A stretch of 64,000 nucleotides of DNA from Glossina fuscipes (GCF_014805625.2 NW_023998414.1:38450148-38514147), one strand, 5' to 3'. Shown: positions 36,075 to 49,004, numbered from the stretch's first letter. The notes: generated from the sequence alone by a model not told the origin. Translations and numbers: made by a program.

Positions 36075-36310
36075 TCCGTATGTCATATTTCGTAAGAATG
36101 CCCCAAGAAATTTCGGTCGCACGAATAAATAGATATAGACGGACAGACAGATTTGCAAACAGATCGGCAGACGTCTCAGACCGATTGTCTATATCGATGG
36201 ATATAATAAATGGAGAGATGGGATTATCTTAAATCCTTCCGCCTATTATACATGCATCCACTTAAATTTACATATGCATACATGATCGGTATTAAAAGTG
36301 GGACCCTATC
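36075..36310 (-). repeat. Family A repeat, partial
   Basis: Contains 'gacggacagacagatttgca', 'gaccgattgtctatatcgat', 'ggatataataaatggagaga', 'tatcttaaatccttccgcct' and 'catccacttaaatttacata'. The two ends are decayed. Confidence 0.6.
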
Positions 36311-38426
36311 CTACACAATCAAGTGAAATGTAAAACGCTAGTGTTTTCTGCTTTTCTAGTTATCAAAAAAATGCTTTCAAATCATTGAAAAATGTGATCA
36401 TCAACGCATATAGCAAATTCGATATAGTTGACAATCGAGTGAAGAGATTTTCCCTTTAACATGTTCGCGGACAGTCGAAATTTCGATGAGGTGCAAAAAG
36501 TGACAGTTAATTTATTTGCAATCGGTTGAGATATTCGAAATCTGTTTAAATACATTTTCTAAGGGTAGTTATAACATCACATAGCGTCTGCAACAATTTA
36601 GATCAAACTTTTCGACTCGATTGACAAAACTGTTATAAGAAGAGAATTTGCTCTGTATCTAGTGTAGAGAAATTTACGAATTTGAAAGTGCTTTTTGCAT
36701 CACCATCGGAATGAATGCTATAGCATTCACGTCCGTGAACAATAGTTTCGGGTCAATTCAAATTTGCCATAATTTTTCTTTTTCCTTTCCGGAATCTTTT
36801 AATCTTTTAATTGCCTACGACACATCGAATGCACTCAATTTTATTAGTTTTCTTTAAAACACAGTTTGCCATCTCGAACGCAAAAAACCACTTAAGCTAT
36901 GCTCGAGAAATTGTTTGCTAAGGACAACCGTAAATAGTGAGTGAAATTAATTTGAGCCGAATACCGAATCAAACAAATTTGCTCTGAGGGTAGAAAAAAA
37001 CTCCAAATTCGTGTAAAAATCTTTCGTAGTAAATTTGAAACTCTAGAAAGTAGCAGAGGCATAAGCAAAAGGACATCATGTGCCAACATTTCAATCGAAA
37101 TAGAAAGAAATAAAGAAATAAAATATTCTCAGTCACTTTTGTTATTTCTATTATGAACAATAATAGTAGCGCTATCGATTAGCAGTCATTTGACTGCTTT
37201 TTGTTGCATTGTCATTATTATTGGTATGCGCAAGAATTCTGTTAAACTGTTACATTGTATTAAATGTTGCTACAAAGCAAACGCATATATATAAAGATAA
37301 CTGTGTTTTTTAAGTAAACATTGTACTGTGATGTACAAATAAGTAAGTGTCTATGTATGGACAAGATGAGTGAAAAGGGCACATATGCTTGCAACCAATT
37401 TTCATCGAAATTTATTAAACCATTTGTGCGAAGATAAAAATTTAAGATTTTTCAATAAGATATAAACCATGAACATGACAACAACAAGTTATATATCCTA
37501 TCTAACTATACTTTGTTCGTTTCGTAAAAATTTCGAAATTTATTGGCGAAATTTTGCGCTAGTAATGGTTTAATATACTCAAACAGTATAACAGAATCCT
37601 TGCCGATACAAATAATGAGAATGGCAAGAGCAAGCAAATAAATGGCTGCTAATTAACAGTACTACTACTGCTATTCATAACATAAAGATCAAAAGTGACT
37701 GAGATTATTTGATTAGTTTGTATTTTCAAAAAGTTGTTGTCACATCTGCTCAGTTAGTTGTTTCTCGTTTATTAAATAAATATCTAATATGACGACTGAT
37801 CCAGGAAAATGAATTCCATTGCTTTTCTCAGTAATAGATTCTGTTAGTGTTTAACGAAAATGTTCTATCCTACCATCTGACCACTTAAGAATTTCATATC
37901 TGCCATAATAGAGCATTCATATATTTCGAATTTATTTATGTGTAACAAAATAAATACATTAGTCATTTTGATCGCATTGGAAATGCGAATTAATAATTAA
38001 TTAAGCTATAATTTTAAAACACATAGAAACCTTTTCAATCACATTCTGTTGGTTAATTGGTAATTGCGGTCAACCCATGATGAATTCTTTACTAATGACA
38101 CCTTGGTTTCAAGCCCATTGAGCTTAAAAAAAGTAATGTTGTAGAAAGAGCATTTTGAACATGAATTGCTGCTTGACGAGATGTTTATTAAAACATCACC
38201 TACCTATTGTACAGCACTACGAAGTCCAAAATTTGATTATTAAATTTATTGCTATTTGATTATTACATGTATTCTGTCTGTAATTATTTTTTCATTGATA
38301 AACACAATGCTTACGTTTTTCAAGAAATTTACGCTTTTCTTTTTTCATCCTCTACTATTTATGCAAATTGATTGAACAATGTTAAGATATCGATGAAACA
38401 ATTTATATTTTTTTGTGTTTTTCTTT
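36311..38426. other. Intronic stretch without recognisable gene
   Basis: Includes a perfect 18-bp palindrome (tgaatgctatagcattca, 36712-36729), probably inside a decayed family B copy; otherwise AT-rich DNA. Confidence 0.45.
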
Positions 38427-38448
38427 TATATATATATATATATATATA
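38427..38448. repeat. (TA)n microsatellite
   Basis: About 11 TA units. Confidence 0.9.
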
Positions 38449-38664
38449 AAAATTTCTACACATGCCAGGAAATGTTTAAGAACTAAACATGAAAATTGAC
38501 AGTCAACAAGTGCGACATAATAGCCTTATCAAAGACTACGAAGTTGTTATATGACGAGCATATGAAATGCTTTTGGAAGATTTGTAAAGGAGTTAATGCC
38601 TGGAATTATGAAAAATAATTTTACTATTGGTTTTTTATAATGTGCTTGCGTGTATTTTAATATA

Positions 38665-39120
38665 CCGGCTACCATATGAATTGCCTGGAAATCCCATTTC
38701 GAACCGTTTCAAGATCGCGATTTCATCGCTTGACAGGCAAAAAAAGACAAGCTTTCTGCGACCTATTCTGACTGGCGATGAGAAGTGGATCTACTATCAT
38801 AATCGGTAGCGTAAAAATTAATGAGTTAGTTCCGGAGAGTCATCCACATCGATACCGAAGCGAAATATTCATGTTTATATTCAAGTTTATATAGTGGGAT
38901 GAACAAGGTGTAGTGTATTTTGAGCTATTTAAACGATATGAAACTGTTACTGCCCATGTCGACCGACGTCAGTTGAACAAATTGAACGATGTATTGTTGT
39001 GAAAAACAGTAGCTGTAGCGGTTAACAGGACCAAAGTCATTTTCTTGCATGACAACGCTTGACGACACGTTGCAATGGTTATCATCTTCGTTAGGGAAGT
39101 TACGCTTACTCAACAGCAAG
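38665..39120 (+). pseudogene. Degenerate mariner transposase fragment (copy 2)
   Basis: The start reads 'PYELPGNPISNRFKIAISSL' then 'LTGDEKWIYYHN' (first catalytic Asp block, about 38767-38805). A decayed 'GESSTSIPKRNIH' follows, then a 'LHDNA.RHVA' block (second catalytic Asp, near 39045-39075) in another frame. Order and spacing match mariner transposases. The N-terminal DNA-binding region is missing and the frame is broken by several stops and shifts. It shares recognisable DNA similarity with copy 1 over the 'ccgaagcgaaatat...atagtgggatga' stretch, so the two belong to related mariner lineages. No inverted terminal repeats located. Confidence 0.85.
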
Positions 39121-39929
39121 GAGGATTTTTCTTTCGATAGTAAGTAAGAAAAGGATATAGTTCATCGACAGTTGTAAACTCTCTATTCGCTATAGCGGGT
39201 AAAGTTACCGAATTCATCCGATATCGAGAAAGATAAACCGACTCCTGGTCTTAAATTTCATCTACTAATGCCATCCAGGCAACCAGAGCGCAGACATCAG
39301 ATGTTATATGAAACATTAACCATTTCTAACTGTAAAGTCTTTGATTGATGGCCAGTCGATCGTGGACTGCGAACGTGTTTGCTAAGGTTGTAAGCTATAG
39401 ATTTTAAGTTGATTATTATTTCAATTTTGCTCTATGGCATTGAATATAACTTTTGTATATAATTATATATGAGAGAATGTGAAACAAAAAAAACGCATAA
39501 AGAGAAGGATTAAAGGGACTCAAAACTTATATCTACGATAACAATTTGTTGGCGTTTTCAACGGTAAAATATATATCGTATAGAAGTTCTTTCGGTAGAC
39601 GATATAAATGCCGTTAGTTGTTTTTTAATATATGTATGCATATCAATTGAATGAATAAATTAAGATTTATTTCACGAAGGCTTCATATGTTTTTAGATAA
39701 ATTTCAGTTCCTTAGGAGAGTTCGATTTAAAATATGATTTTTGTATAATGATCGGTTCGCCATGGTAATATATCCCTACGCTGGATAACATAAGTAAAAT
39801 TTCTCTCAATTTATTGTTTATTCAAACATTTGTTTATTGTTTACAAAAAAAAAAAAAAAAATTAATAACAATTTGAGCTAAGCTATGTCACTTAATAGTA
39901 TTTGAAGTAATTATTTTAAATATATTAAA
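39121..39929. other. Intronic stretch, possibly including mariner 3' remains
   Basis: Downstream of the transposase fragment I could not recognise the C-terminal DYHLFRSM block or a terminal repeat. Confidence 0.35.
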
Positions 39930-40250
39930 TTTCTACGAATGTACGCAGCACCAAGAAGGATTTGAAATAGGTCCACCTTTTCTTATACCGATTGATTTTG
40001 AATCACGTTCTTAATCGATCTAATCTTATCGATATGTCTAGCCGTCTTATTTCCTTGTGTTCAAGCTAAAGGTCGCATTTCGATGAAATATACTACACCG
40101 ACAATCGTTGGGTCTTTCACCCAAAGACGACCGCTATTGAAAATGGTCAGAAATAAGGTTTTGTTTTGAAATGCTTTATGTGTATAGCTTTAGGATGCTG
40201 TACGATATTTAATGCTGTACCATGTAAGCGGGAGTAAAGTAAGCGGGAAG
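39930..40250 (+). repeat. Family A repeat
   Basis: Contains 'acgcagcaccaagaaggatt', 'cttataccgattgattttga', a decayed core (tctagccgtctta), 'tgtgttcaagctaaaggtcg', 'tacaccgacaatcgttgggt', 'gctattgaaaatggtcagaa' and 'gctttaggatgctgtacga'. Confidence 0.7.
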
Positions 40251-40850
40251 ATTTGGTAAGAAAATTATATTCGATCATGAACGATTTTTTTATACCCATC
40301 GCCGTGATCCTAAAAAAAGGGGAAAGAACTAAATTTTCATTTCATTTATATAGTGTGTATATTGTACAGCGTGATTAAGAAGCGAAAAGCGCGAAATGCA
40401 AAGGTGTTCACAGTTTTTGTTAGATATGCGTGTGGGCGGTGCGTGTTCTCTGAAAAGTTCAGATGATTTTCAAATTCCTTTGCAAGTTTGTAGGCGATAT
40501 CTTAATTTTTGCGAATTGGAGAATGTTTACCGCAGATGTTAATTACTTAGTTGCGCAGATGGTCGTCCACACATGGACAGGTGCACGGACTTAACTTAAT
40601 TCCGAATTTGACATTGGCCAAAAATGTAAATTTTTGAAACTTGTTTTTGGTTGTTATGGAAAGCTTTAGCAGAAATCTAAAACTATGACACACTATAAAA
40701 TTGAATAGGCATGGCCGACCGTTTTCATATTTTAGCCGTGAACCAGCATCCCGCGAAGAATATATATACGAGTAGTTAGCAAAAAAGCAAACTTTCACTA
40801 CTTTCGAAAAGAGCAAGTGTCCTCACCTTATGTAGTACTCTACGCGTGTC
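40251..40850. other. Intronic stretch without recognisable gene
   Basis: Possibly contains an extra family B piece near 40540-40620 (cacatggacaggtgcacgg); otherwise nothing recognised. Confidence 0.4.
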
Positions 40851-41140
40851 CTTCGAATCTATTTGGCCTATTTTCAATACCAACCAGCGTACAAGAATTC
40901 CCAATGTTTCTATCAAATTTGTTTTTGCGGCAAGGAAAATGTTTACAACACATATTATACAGATGGACAACTGGACAGATGGACATGCTTAAATCCAAAA
41001 ATTTCCAAGTTGATGCTGATCAAGAATATATATATATATTGTGCCGCGTCTCAGAGACTTTCTTCTGGACGTTGCAAGCGTATTGGTAAAATGAATATAT
41101 CCTACGTTCATCGATGATAGGTATAAAAACCAATATGCAA
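40851..41140 (-). repeat. Family B repeat
   Basis: Contains 'tttggcctattttcaatacc', 'gatggacaactggacagatg', 'gatgctgatcaagaatatat', an internal TA run and 'gagactttcttctggacgtt'. The frames at 40817-41117 are by-products of this repeat. Confidence 0.65.
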
Positions 41141-41831
41141 TGGCCACACAGGCCAAAGGCTTATCTAAAAAAGAAGAAAAAAAGAAGAAGAAGAAGAAAA
41201 GAGTAATCAGAAAAATAAGGAAAATGCAAAACAAAAACAATAAATAAAAGTTTCAGGTTCTATTGAACTCGACACCAGTAAAATCGATATATGTACATAT
41301 ATATATATATATACATATATATATTTTTTTTAACATTTACCGGAGAGGACGAAAAACGACAAGTGAATATAAAACAAAAAGAATGAAATCCTAAACAATA
41401 AGGTTTTCAAACTGTTTCTTGGCAAATAAATGACAAAATTTGCTAATGGGATTTTTTTGTTGTTTTTTTTTTTATTTATTTATTTATTTATTTTTTTTTT
41501 TTTTGCTTCCATCAGATTAGGAGAGAAACTCTTTAAATTTCTCTTCACTACAACAAAACTATTGTTGAGGTTGTTTTGAATACGATGTCATTATGATTTT
41601 AGGAAATATAAGGAGCATAAGGAGCTAGTATATGTGAATGTTATCAATTTCTCTAAATTATAATTTTTTTATTTATTTATGTTCTTCTTTTTCTAGGTAA
41701 GTGACGATAATTAAATGAAAAAAATCATTCAATAATTTCTTATATGGTTACGGTAAGTGAAAATGATTTCTATTACGTGTGATCATTATCATATTTATAT
41801 CTAATTAAAAAAAAACAAAATTAACTTTTAC

Positions 41832-41834
<3 letters not shown>
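41141..41834. other. Intronic stretch rich in simple sequence
   Basis: GAA-rich run near 41170-41200, (AT)n near 41295-41325, and T-rich (ttta)n near 41470-41505. Confidence 0.6.

Positions 41835-41864
<30 letters not shown>
41835..41864. repeat. (TA)15 microsatellite
   Basis: Perfect TA tract of about 30 nt. Confidence 0.9.
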
Positions 41865-41868
<4 letters not shown>

Positions 41869-42088
41869 TATACTTTATTAACTTATAAAAATTATTGAAA
41901 TCTTAAAGAAATATATATATTTAAATTTTAATCGTTTCAAAAGTTTTCAATCAAGTATGCTTCGTTGCTTTGCTTTACAAGCTATCAATTAAGAGTTCAT
42001 GAGAATTGAGTTGGAAAGGTTTCCTTTCTCGTATAAATAGCTCAAGTTGAAGATATATTAATTTGATTATTTGATTTGCAACATCAGC

Positions 42089-42109
42089 ATCAACATCAAC
42101 ATCAACATC
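42089..42109. repeat. (CATCAA)n hexamer repeat
   Basis: About 3.5 units of catcaa. Not in an open exon context. Confidence 0.7.
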
Positions 42110-43913
42110 TCATCATTATCCTATACGTATGTATTTCGAATTTCAATTTCTATTTCAAGACATCAAGAGTAAGCTTAAGTTGTACTTGAGTGTTTGCCTC
42201 TTATTGATAAAAAAAACAAAAAAAAAAAAAGGGATGAACAATTGACAATACAACACAAAACATAATATTTATGAACCAGTCACTGAATCTCCTATAAACT
42301 GCATGCCAGAGAGATAGTGAAATGAAAATAATGGCCACACGTGATGGCAAAAGCAAAAGGCCAAATACAAATTCCTATTGATATAAATAGCATTAGAAAC
42401 ACAATTAGGATTCAGTTTACATCTCCTTTGTCAGCTGTCTAACGAGTTGTTTTGTCCGACATGAGAGATTTAAGTACAGATTTTTTTTCACATAATCTCA
42501 AGTCGAAAATTCTAAAGTAATTTATGCTGATTGATTACAACAACAATATTACCCAAACAAGCCGGCTTATATACTTTAAACCAGTGTTAACAAGTTCGGA
42601 CTGCTTTAGCGAATTGAATATGCAATCGATTCTCTTCTGAGAGGAAAAAAATTTCAAGGCTCCAACGGAAGCAAACTAAGTAGTTGTGGAAGAAAAGCAT
42701 GATGATAATGATGATAATTCCGTTAATATGATCAATGTATAGCAAGTAACAATTTTCGTATCTTTCTTAAATTAATTTCCTCAAAATATCATGGAAAAAG
42801 AAGTAAAAATGGCTTAGTCAACAATGGCCGAAATAGAAAACGTAAAATGCTTACTTTACTAAAGCAAAGAAAGATCCGATGAATGATTTCAATGTTATAA
42901 GGTTTGCTTTAATTTTGAATAGCGAGGCGAACCATTAGTTTGTTCACGAAAAGGTTAACCATGAACTTGATCAGATCCCTATACTTGAATATGCTTCAAT
43001 TGTTTCACTCGCTTATTACCAGTACGACACGGGCCCGAAGCACTTTTCACTATTGTTGCGCTGGCCAACCTTGAAGTCTAAGTATTATTTGTGATCTATT
43101 GAACGTTAGAATTGATAGAGCACTTCAATTAAATGTAATTAACATAAACATGCATTAGGATATACTTTATTGACGCTATGTTGACTCAATTATGAGATAT
43201 TTAATCGATATCCGAATCGAAGAGTATCAAAGAGTCCAAGAGCATCTATTCGCAATTCTTTGATTTTATGAATAATTGATTGACAAACTTTGCTTGCTTC
43301 TATGTGACGTTGCCTCCATCGTAGACATATTAACCTTTCGTGATTGCAGGCTATCGAGGTACAGTCTTCTTTTTTTTTTTCATACTTCTTCCCAGTTTTA
43401 TTTATTTCCTAACGTTTAACTTAATGCTTTTTTATAGCCTAAGGTTTATATTTTAAATCGTAGATTAGTTCAGGCTCGGCTAATAGCAATTGCAGTTGAG
43501 TGTTTTGATAGAAATAAGCAAATGATGCTAATGAGGAAAACTGTATGAATAAATTGCTTTCAGTGGAAATTCGTTCTGAATTAATTCAAGATGACTCGAA
43601 ATCACGCTTCAATTTGATTCTTTGAAAATGTAAACGAAAAGAAAATATTAGTTTTAATTATGGATTTTACATCATCGTGCGGGGTATGAAAATAAATTGA
43701 CATATTAATCAATTCTTAATTGCTTTCGTTACGAGTTAATAAATTAAGATCATGTCATATGTCTTAAGGACGCCCCAATTTACTTAACTGCTTTTAAGTT
43801 TATGTCATGGAATTTTTTTTCTCGCTTGTAACTTTTTTCAATTGCATCATTTAATCATCAAATGGCTGATGCGTTAACAATGTTTGCAAATCATTTAATA
43901 TTTTCTCCTTTTC
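42110..43913. other. Intronic stretch without recognisable element
   Basis: AT-rich; no open frame, RNA gene or transposon recognised. Confidence 0.5.
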
Positions 43914-44420
43914 GTTTTTATACGCTACACCACTTGTGATGTACAAAGCATGTTAAGTTAGTGCGGACGTATGTAACACGAAAGAGGGCGTAAAATAGAC
44001 CCACCTTTTATTATACCGATCGATGCAGAATTATAATCTGAATTGATGTAAGGCTGTCTGTCTGTCTGTCTGTCCGTCCGGTGTGTTCAAGCTATAGATC
44101 GCATTTTTTGATGAAATTTGATACAGTGACGTGTTTTGACTCAATAAAGACCGTCATTGAAAATGATTTGGATCGGACCATATTTTCGATCACTTCCCAC
44201 TCCACCTATTCAAAGAAGTCGTTATATGGGAAAAAGTTGTCATTTTTTTAAATTTCTCACCAAAATTGGCTAAGTAGTAGTATTTCGGCATTCTAAATTG
44301 GTACACGAGTTTTGGATCGGGTAGGGCAATTTTTGAACAAATTCACTTTGAAATCTGTTTTCTTGAAACGGCAAGCGGTAAAGCTCCGCCAAATTTTGAT
44401 TCTTTTCATTTAAATTTCTT
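43914..44420 (+). repeat. Family A repeat, long subtype, well preserved
   Basis: Starts with 'tttttatacgctacaccacttgtgatg' and runs through 'ttagtgcggacgtatgtaac', 'acccaccttttattatacc', a (GTCT)n-GTCCGTCC core, 'tgttcaagctatagatcgca', 'cagtgacgtgttttgactca', 'gatttggatcggaccatatt' and 'gtcgttatatgggaaaaagt'. It then carries the extra segment 'tttctcaccaaaattggct...ggcattctaaattggtacac' shared with 27160-27510. Confidence 0.8.
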
Positions 44421-44510
44421 ACTACGTCTTTAAAAAGACATTTTGATAATTTTCCATAAGTTCATTTAAATATTATTTATTAAGAAATGTTTGTTTTCAT
44501 ACCGTAAACT

Positions 44511-44590
44511 ACTACTTGCGGTACAGGGGTATATTAAGTTTGTCAGAATGTATGCAACACCCAAAAGGACGTGAGTTAGATTCATTTTTT
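44511..44590 (+). repeat. Family A repeat, tail arm of an inverted arrangement
   Basis: Contains 'cggtacaggggtatattaag', 'tgtcagaatgtatgcaacac', 'ccaaaaggacgtgagttaga' and 'ttttttattgcg', then breaks off into family B-like sequence. Confidence 0.6.
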
Positions 44591-44730
44591 ATTGCGAAAT
44601 TTGCGAAAGAGTTTTGAAAATGGCCCAAGTAGGTCAAAGAACACGCCTACATCCATTATTATCGTTATAAACTGCAAAAAGATGCACAGTCTAAATTTCA
44701 ATAAAATTATTCTAAAAAATAGAAAATGTC
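44591..44730 (+). repeat. Family B-like fragment between two family A arms
   Basis: Contains 'ggcccaagtaggtcaaagaa' followed by 'cacgcctacatccattatta', close to the 3' part of family B at 49049-49080 and 49318-49335. Confidence 0.5.
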
Positions 44731-44830
44731 AGTCAAACCCACCTAACAAGGTAGTGGATGTAAATTTTTACATTTACTTTTTTCAATCTCTTATAGGATA
44801 ACGATGATGAGCACGAACGGATTCAAGTTA

Positions 44831-44975
44831 GACCGGTTCGGAAAATGCTTTAGAAAATGATTCTCAATCGATTGGTATAATAAAAGGTAGATCTATCTCA
44901 AGTCCTTTTGTTTCTTGCACACATACAAAAACTTAAGGTACATTTTTTGCCGCAAATGGTGTAGGATATAAAAGA
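44831..44975 (-). repeat. Family A repeat, second arm in opposite orientation
   Basis: Contains 'gattctcaatcgattggtat', 'aataaaaggtagatctatct', 'caagtccttttgtttcttgc' and the terminal 'gcaaatggtgtaggatata'. With 44511-44590 it forms an inverted pair flanking a family B piece. Confidence 0.65.
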
Positions 44976-46895
44976 GAACGTATTCTTTAAACACGATTTC
45001 TCCAAATGATCTATATTGGCAGCTTCTACCAATTTGCATTTATTTAGTCGAAAATTGATGAAAATTGCACGTTGCCATTGAAATCGCCTTTAATCGAACA
45101 AAAATCTATCTATTCTCTTACGAATTACTCTAGATGTAGGGATATGATAAAAAAAAAAAAAAAAAATCTCTTCTTTCTCAGCTAATTAAATAAGGTATGC
45201 GTCGTGAGAATGGATCCAGTGTTGCATTCTTTGAAAATTTTCTCATTAATAATTTCTTTCTATACAAAAATTAATGGTTAATAACTTCCTTGACATTAAT
45301 TCTATCGTAAAAGTACTTATCAAAAATGACATCTTTACCCTACTAGAGTGGTTTAGAGCCTCTTAAACTTTAAATAAATTATGGGCAATGCTTTAAAGGA
45401 AGTATTGGCAAAAATTTCTTCATGACATGTACTTGTAGCCGTATTGAAAGGGGGAAGGGAAGGATGTACCTAATTCACTTGAATTGATTTTTAAGTAAAA
45501 ATTTTTTCATTGAATTTGGAAATTTTCTCAAATACACTGAAATCTATGTTTAAAAGAAGTTGCTTATAGTAAAGACAGGTAATTTCGCATAATGCAATGA
45601 TGTCAGTTGATACGTGCCATAGTTTTTTTTCTTTTTTTTTTTCAATTTGATGGTCCTTATATTCATTTTTATTCATTCAGTTTGCAAGAAACGATGAAAT
45701 TTTCCGATGGGCGTTTAGCCAAATTTAATCGCGTTTTTACTAAAATAAATTGAATTTATATGTTGTGTGTTGCGTGCAGACAGATTTTTCTTTTCTACAT
45801 CATCTTCAATTGAATGATTCAATATCTTGATGCTTTTATGACAGCCTTTTAGAATGACGACAATATTGTGATGAGTAAGGTTTTTCATATTCCAATAAGG
45901 AATGAGGTCGACATTTAAATGCGGAAAAATTTAAATATAATCGTAACTGTAGCATTTTTATTCCCTTCGTTTGATTAAGAAATTGAGAGAGAAAAAAAAA
46001 AAAAAAAAAAAAGAACAAAACAAAACAACGAAAAATAGAAAAATGATTTGGATTTTAATTGATAAATTGAAAAAAATTTTTTTAAATTTCATTTCCTTTT
46101 AATATGCAAGTTAGCCAAAGAGAGAAACTTAACGCTTGTAAAAAAAAAAAAATCAAACTTTCTTTACCTTGGGCCAATTTTATTAATATTTATGACCAAT
46201 TTTTATACGATATTTGATAGCAATCAAAAACAAAGATTCGCTAACTCGTTATCATGCACGGCATCATGCACATCTCGTATCGTATGTACTTCATATCAAA
46301 GCCTTATACAATTTGACAATACTTTTTATATAATCATCATCCAAACTAAATATAAATATCCCTATGTACATCTATCCAAACAGTTATGGTTAACTATAAT
46401 GGATCTTATGTTTAAAGATTAGCTGATATTCGAATTTAAATCCGGGATGTTATTAAGGAAATATTCAACACTTAAAGGGCATGGATTTAGAAAGTTTTTG
46501 TACTAAACCTGACAAAGATAAAACGTAAATATATGCGACACAGTTTACTAATATAGAAAAACTCTTTAAACCAGGATGGGAATATTAGCCGAGCGACAGA
46601 CAAACAGACCAAATCGGGATGTATAAATAAATTCTAATGAAAAAGTATGACGCTATCTGTTGCACTGTTAACCCGAAACTTGCACGCATTTGTCATTCGT
46701 TGCTGCTTAGGCAAGTTGTTCGTTACTACATTTTTTTGGGAATCTGAAATCTCAAATCTGACTATTTTACTTATGTACCTACGCATACAAATGAAAATGA
46801 TCCCCATCATCACGAAATATCGCAAATCAACGACTAATTGTCCCATAGTTTATCACATCTTTACCTTATATAGTGCGCAATGAAAATTTTTGCCA
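44976..46895. other. Intronic stretch without recognisable gene
   Basis: Several A/T homopolymers (near 45150, 45625, 45992, 46141) and a small CCGAGCGACAGACAAACAGACC remnant near 46590 that may belong to family A. Confidence 0.45.
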
Positions 46896-46941
46896 CCCCC
46901 CCCCCGGCCCCCGTCCCCCCCGTCCCCCCATCCCTTGCCCC
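46896..46941 (-). repeat. C-rich tract, potential G-quadruplex on minus strand and i-motif on plus strand
   Basis: The plus strand has C10, GG, C5, GT, C7, GT, C6, AT, C3, TTG, C4. That gives at least four runs of three or more G on the minus strand with loops of two to three bases, matching the usual quadruplex pattern. It is the only such tract in the window and stands out sharply from the AT-rich surroundings. Function unknown; a sequencing or assembly problem at such a tract is possible. Confidence 0.85.
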
Positions 46942-48640
46942 TTCAGGGAGTTATGAGGAAGAGGAAAACATGTAACAAAATATCGGCCGCGCAAAGTAGT
47001 TGCAGGAAAACTAATCGATCACTTACCCATTTATTGAAAGCGAAGAGTCGTATGCCTCAATGACGTGTAGTACGTTGATACGTGGAAAGATTCTATCTCT
47101 CTGTAGCGGAAGTTATTTATCACGCGATCTAATAATTTAATGATTAATTTCACACCATAAATCCCTTTTAGAGAGAATTTGCCCTTCATTCTCATCATAT
47201 GCTAGCCTCAAAAGTGACGAGAGACTCATCTCTCATATTATTAAAATTAAATGCATTGAATTTGGAATTGATCATGGATGGAAATGGAAAGAAAATTCGA
47301 ATTGTGATTACAGAAATTTCTAATTCAATGCATTATGTTTTCAATTCAGTTTTTAAATTTTAAATTCTCCTTAGTAAATTTACCTCTCATATGCATGGAT
47401 AACGGCAACGAAAATAGCAAAACGAAACAAAAAAAAAAAAAATATTTATTTTAATTTTATCAATACTTTGACAATACGCTTGGGTTGTATGCAACGCAAT
47501 ATAATGCAAAAATAATATCCAATGCATTAAATACGACATGTTTTGGCACTGGTTTAAACGCGATGTGTGTATAGCACGGCAGTGAAAGCAAAACAAAATA
47601 AAAGACAAACAAAGAGCGAAACGTTTACAAAATGAGGACTGGCATATGCCTCGACGACATCTGTACGTTTGTTATGAAATTATATGAACAAAAACAGGTA
47701 AATGAAAGCAATGAAAATTTTATAATCGGTTTTGAACGAATTTTTTAATATCCACCTACGATTCACGATAATAAGATAAAATGAAAATCTATTACTTGCT
47801 TCTTACTTCTTCTGCTTACTTCTTTCATCCTCCATCCTATGTCGTACAAATTTGAAAATTATTATTTTATGGTATTTGATGGGCATGTCTTCAGAGATTG
47901 ATTTAGGTGATATTGGAAAAAGACGGCAAGAAAAGTTTAACATCAAACTATATAGTGTTTGGAAATAAGGAAAAATCACGTCTTTCTAGAGAAGAGAGGC
48001 AAGTAAGATAAGAAAATTTGGAAATAACTTTTCTCTTCTAAAGAAACTTTTGCAAATGTTAGTCCATGTTTTAACGGATTGACAAAAGAAGTCAGATAAA
48101 AATCACAGACAGATACGGCTAGTTAGGTTCGATCACAACGTACGAATTTCATGGAGTCTTCGATATATAATATATATGTCAACGCTTTGGAAATATTTGA
48201 AAAATCTAATATATTTTATTTTCTGACAATAAAGACATTTTTTTTTTTGCTTAAATCAATTCGAGTCTTCTCATACTAAGCGAAAGAAGTAATAGTTTTC
48301 CTCTCTTCAACTATCACAGTTTCGAAATTTTTAACTTGGAACTGTAAAGCTCTTCCATCTTACATTATTTTGCATTTCTTATCTTTTGTCGCGTAAGCAG
48401 TACTGTACTGTACGGTAGGTATCGAAAATTCTCTCAAATTAACCAAAAACCACTTCCAACCCAAATAATTAAATCTAGCTATAGGATTAGCTTGTGAGGT
48501 ACTATCAAATTGTATCAAAATATTTGATACGATATATAAATCATATACGATGTGCGATATATTCAAAATGAGCATATTTCTCTAGCTAGCGGTGGATATT
48601 AAAAAAATTCGACTCTAACTGAATATAATTTTGTTTTCCT
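46942..48640. other. Intronic stretch without recognisable gene
   Basis: AT-rich. Weak family A/B core remnants near 48100 (cacagacagatacggctag). Nothing else recognised. Confidence 0.45.
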
Positions 48641-48930
48641 TTTCTTATAACCCATCGCCAACGGATAAGAGGAATATTGATTTTGTCGAAACGTTTGCCT
48701 TGATCGGAAAGAAGCACCAGAGATGCCACAATATATATATATATATATATATTCTCGATCAGCATGAAATTCTAAATCGATGTAAGCATGTCGGCTCTCT
48801 GTCCGAAACTATCAAATTCAAATTTGGCAGAAGCATTGGAACTTCTTTCACGCAGGTTGTAATTGAAAATGAGGCAAATCGGTCGAAAGACATGCCCACA
48901 ACACCACCTAAACTGAGAAAGCCTCTATTT
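48641..48930 (+). repeat. Family B repeat
   Basis: Contains 'ataacccatcgccaacggat', 'aagcaccagagatgccacaa', an expanded (TA)11 tract, 'ctcgatcagcatgaaattct', a decayed core 'catgtcggctctctgtccg' and 'gacatgcccacaacaccacc'. The 121-codon frame 48631-48996 is a by-product. Confidence 0.65.
48731..48752. repeat. (AT)11 tract inside a family B copy
   Basis: The short TATATAT of the family has expanded here, showing how these repeats seed microsatellites. Confidence 0.85.
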
Positions 48931-49004
48931 TGCAAACGGAACGAAAACTGTAGTGGTTTTTTGGCTATTACTCATAAACATTGTACAAAAACTTGAATGC
49001 ATAT

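Noticed and set aside
48631..48996. 121-codon plus-strand frame
   Set aside because: It is made of family B repeat sequence including its (AT)n tract.
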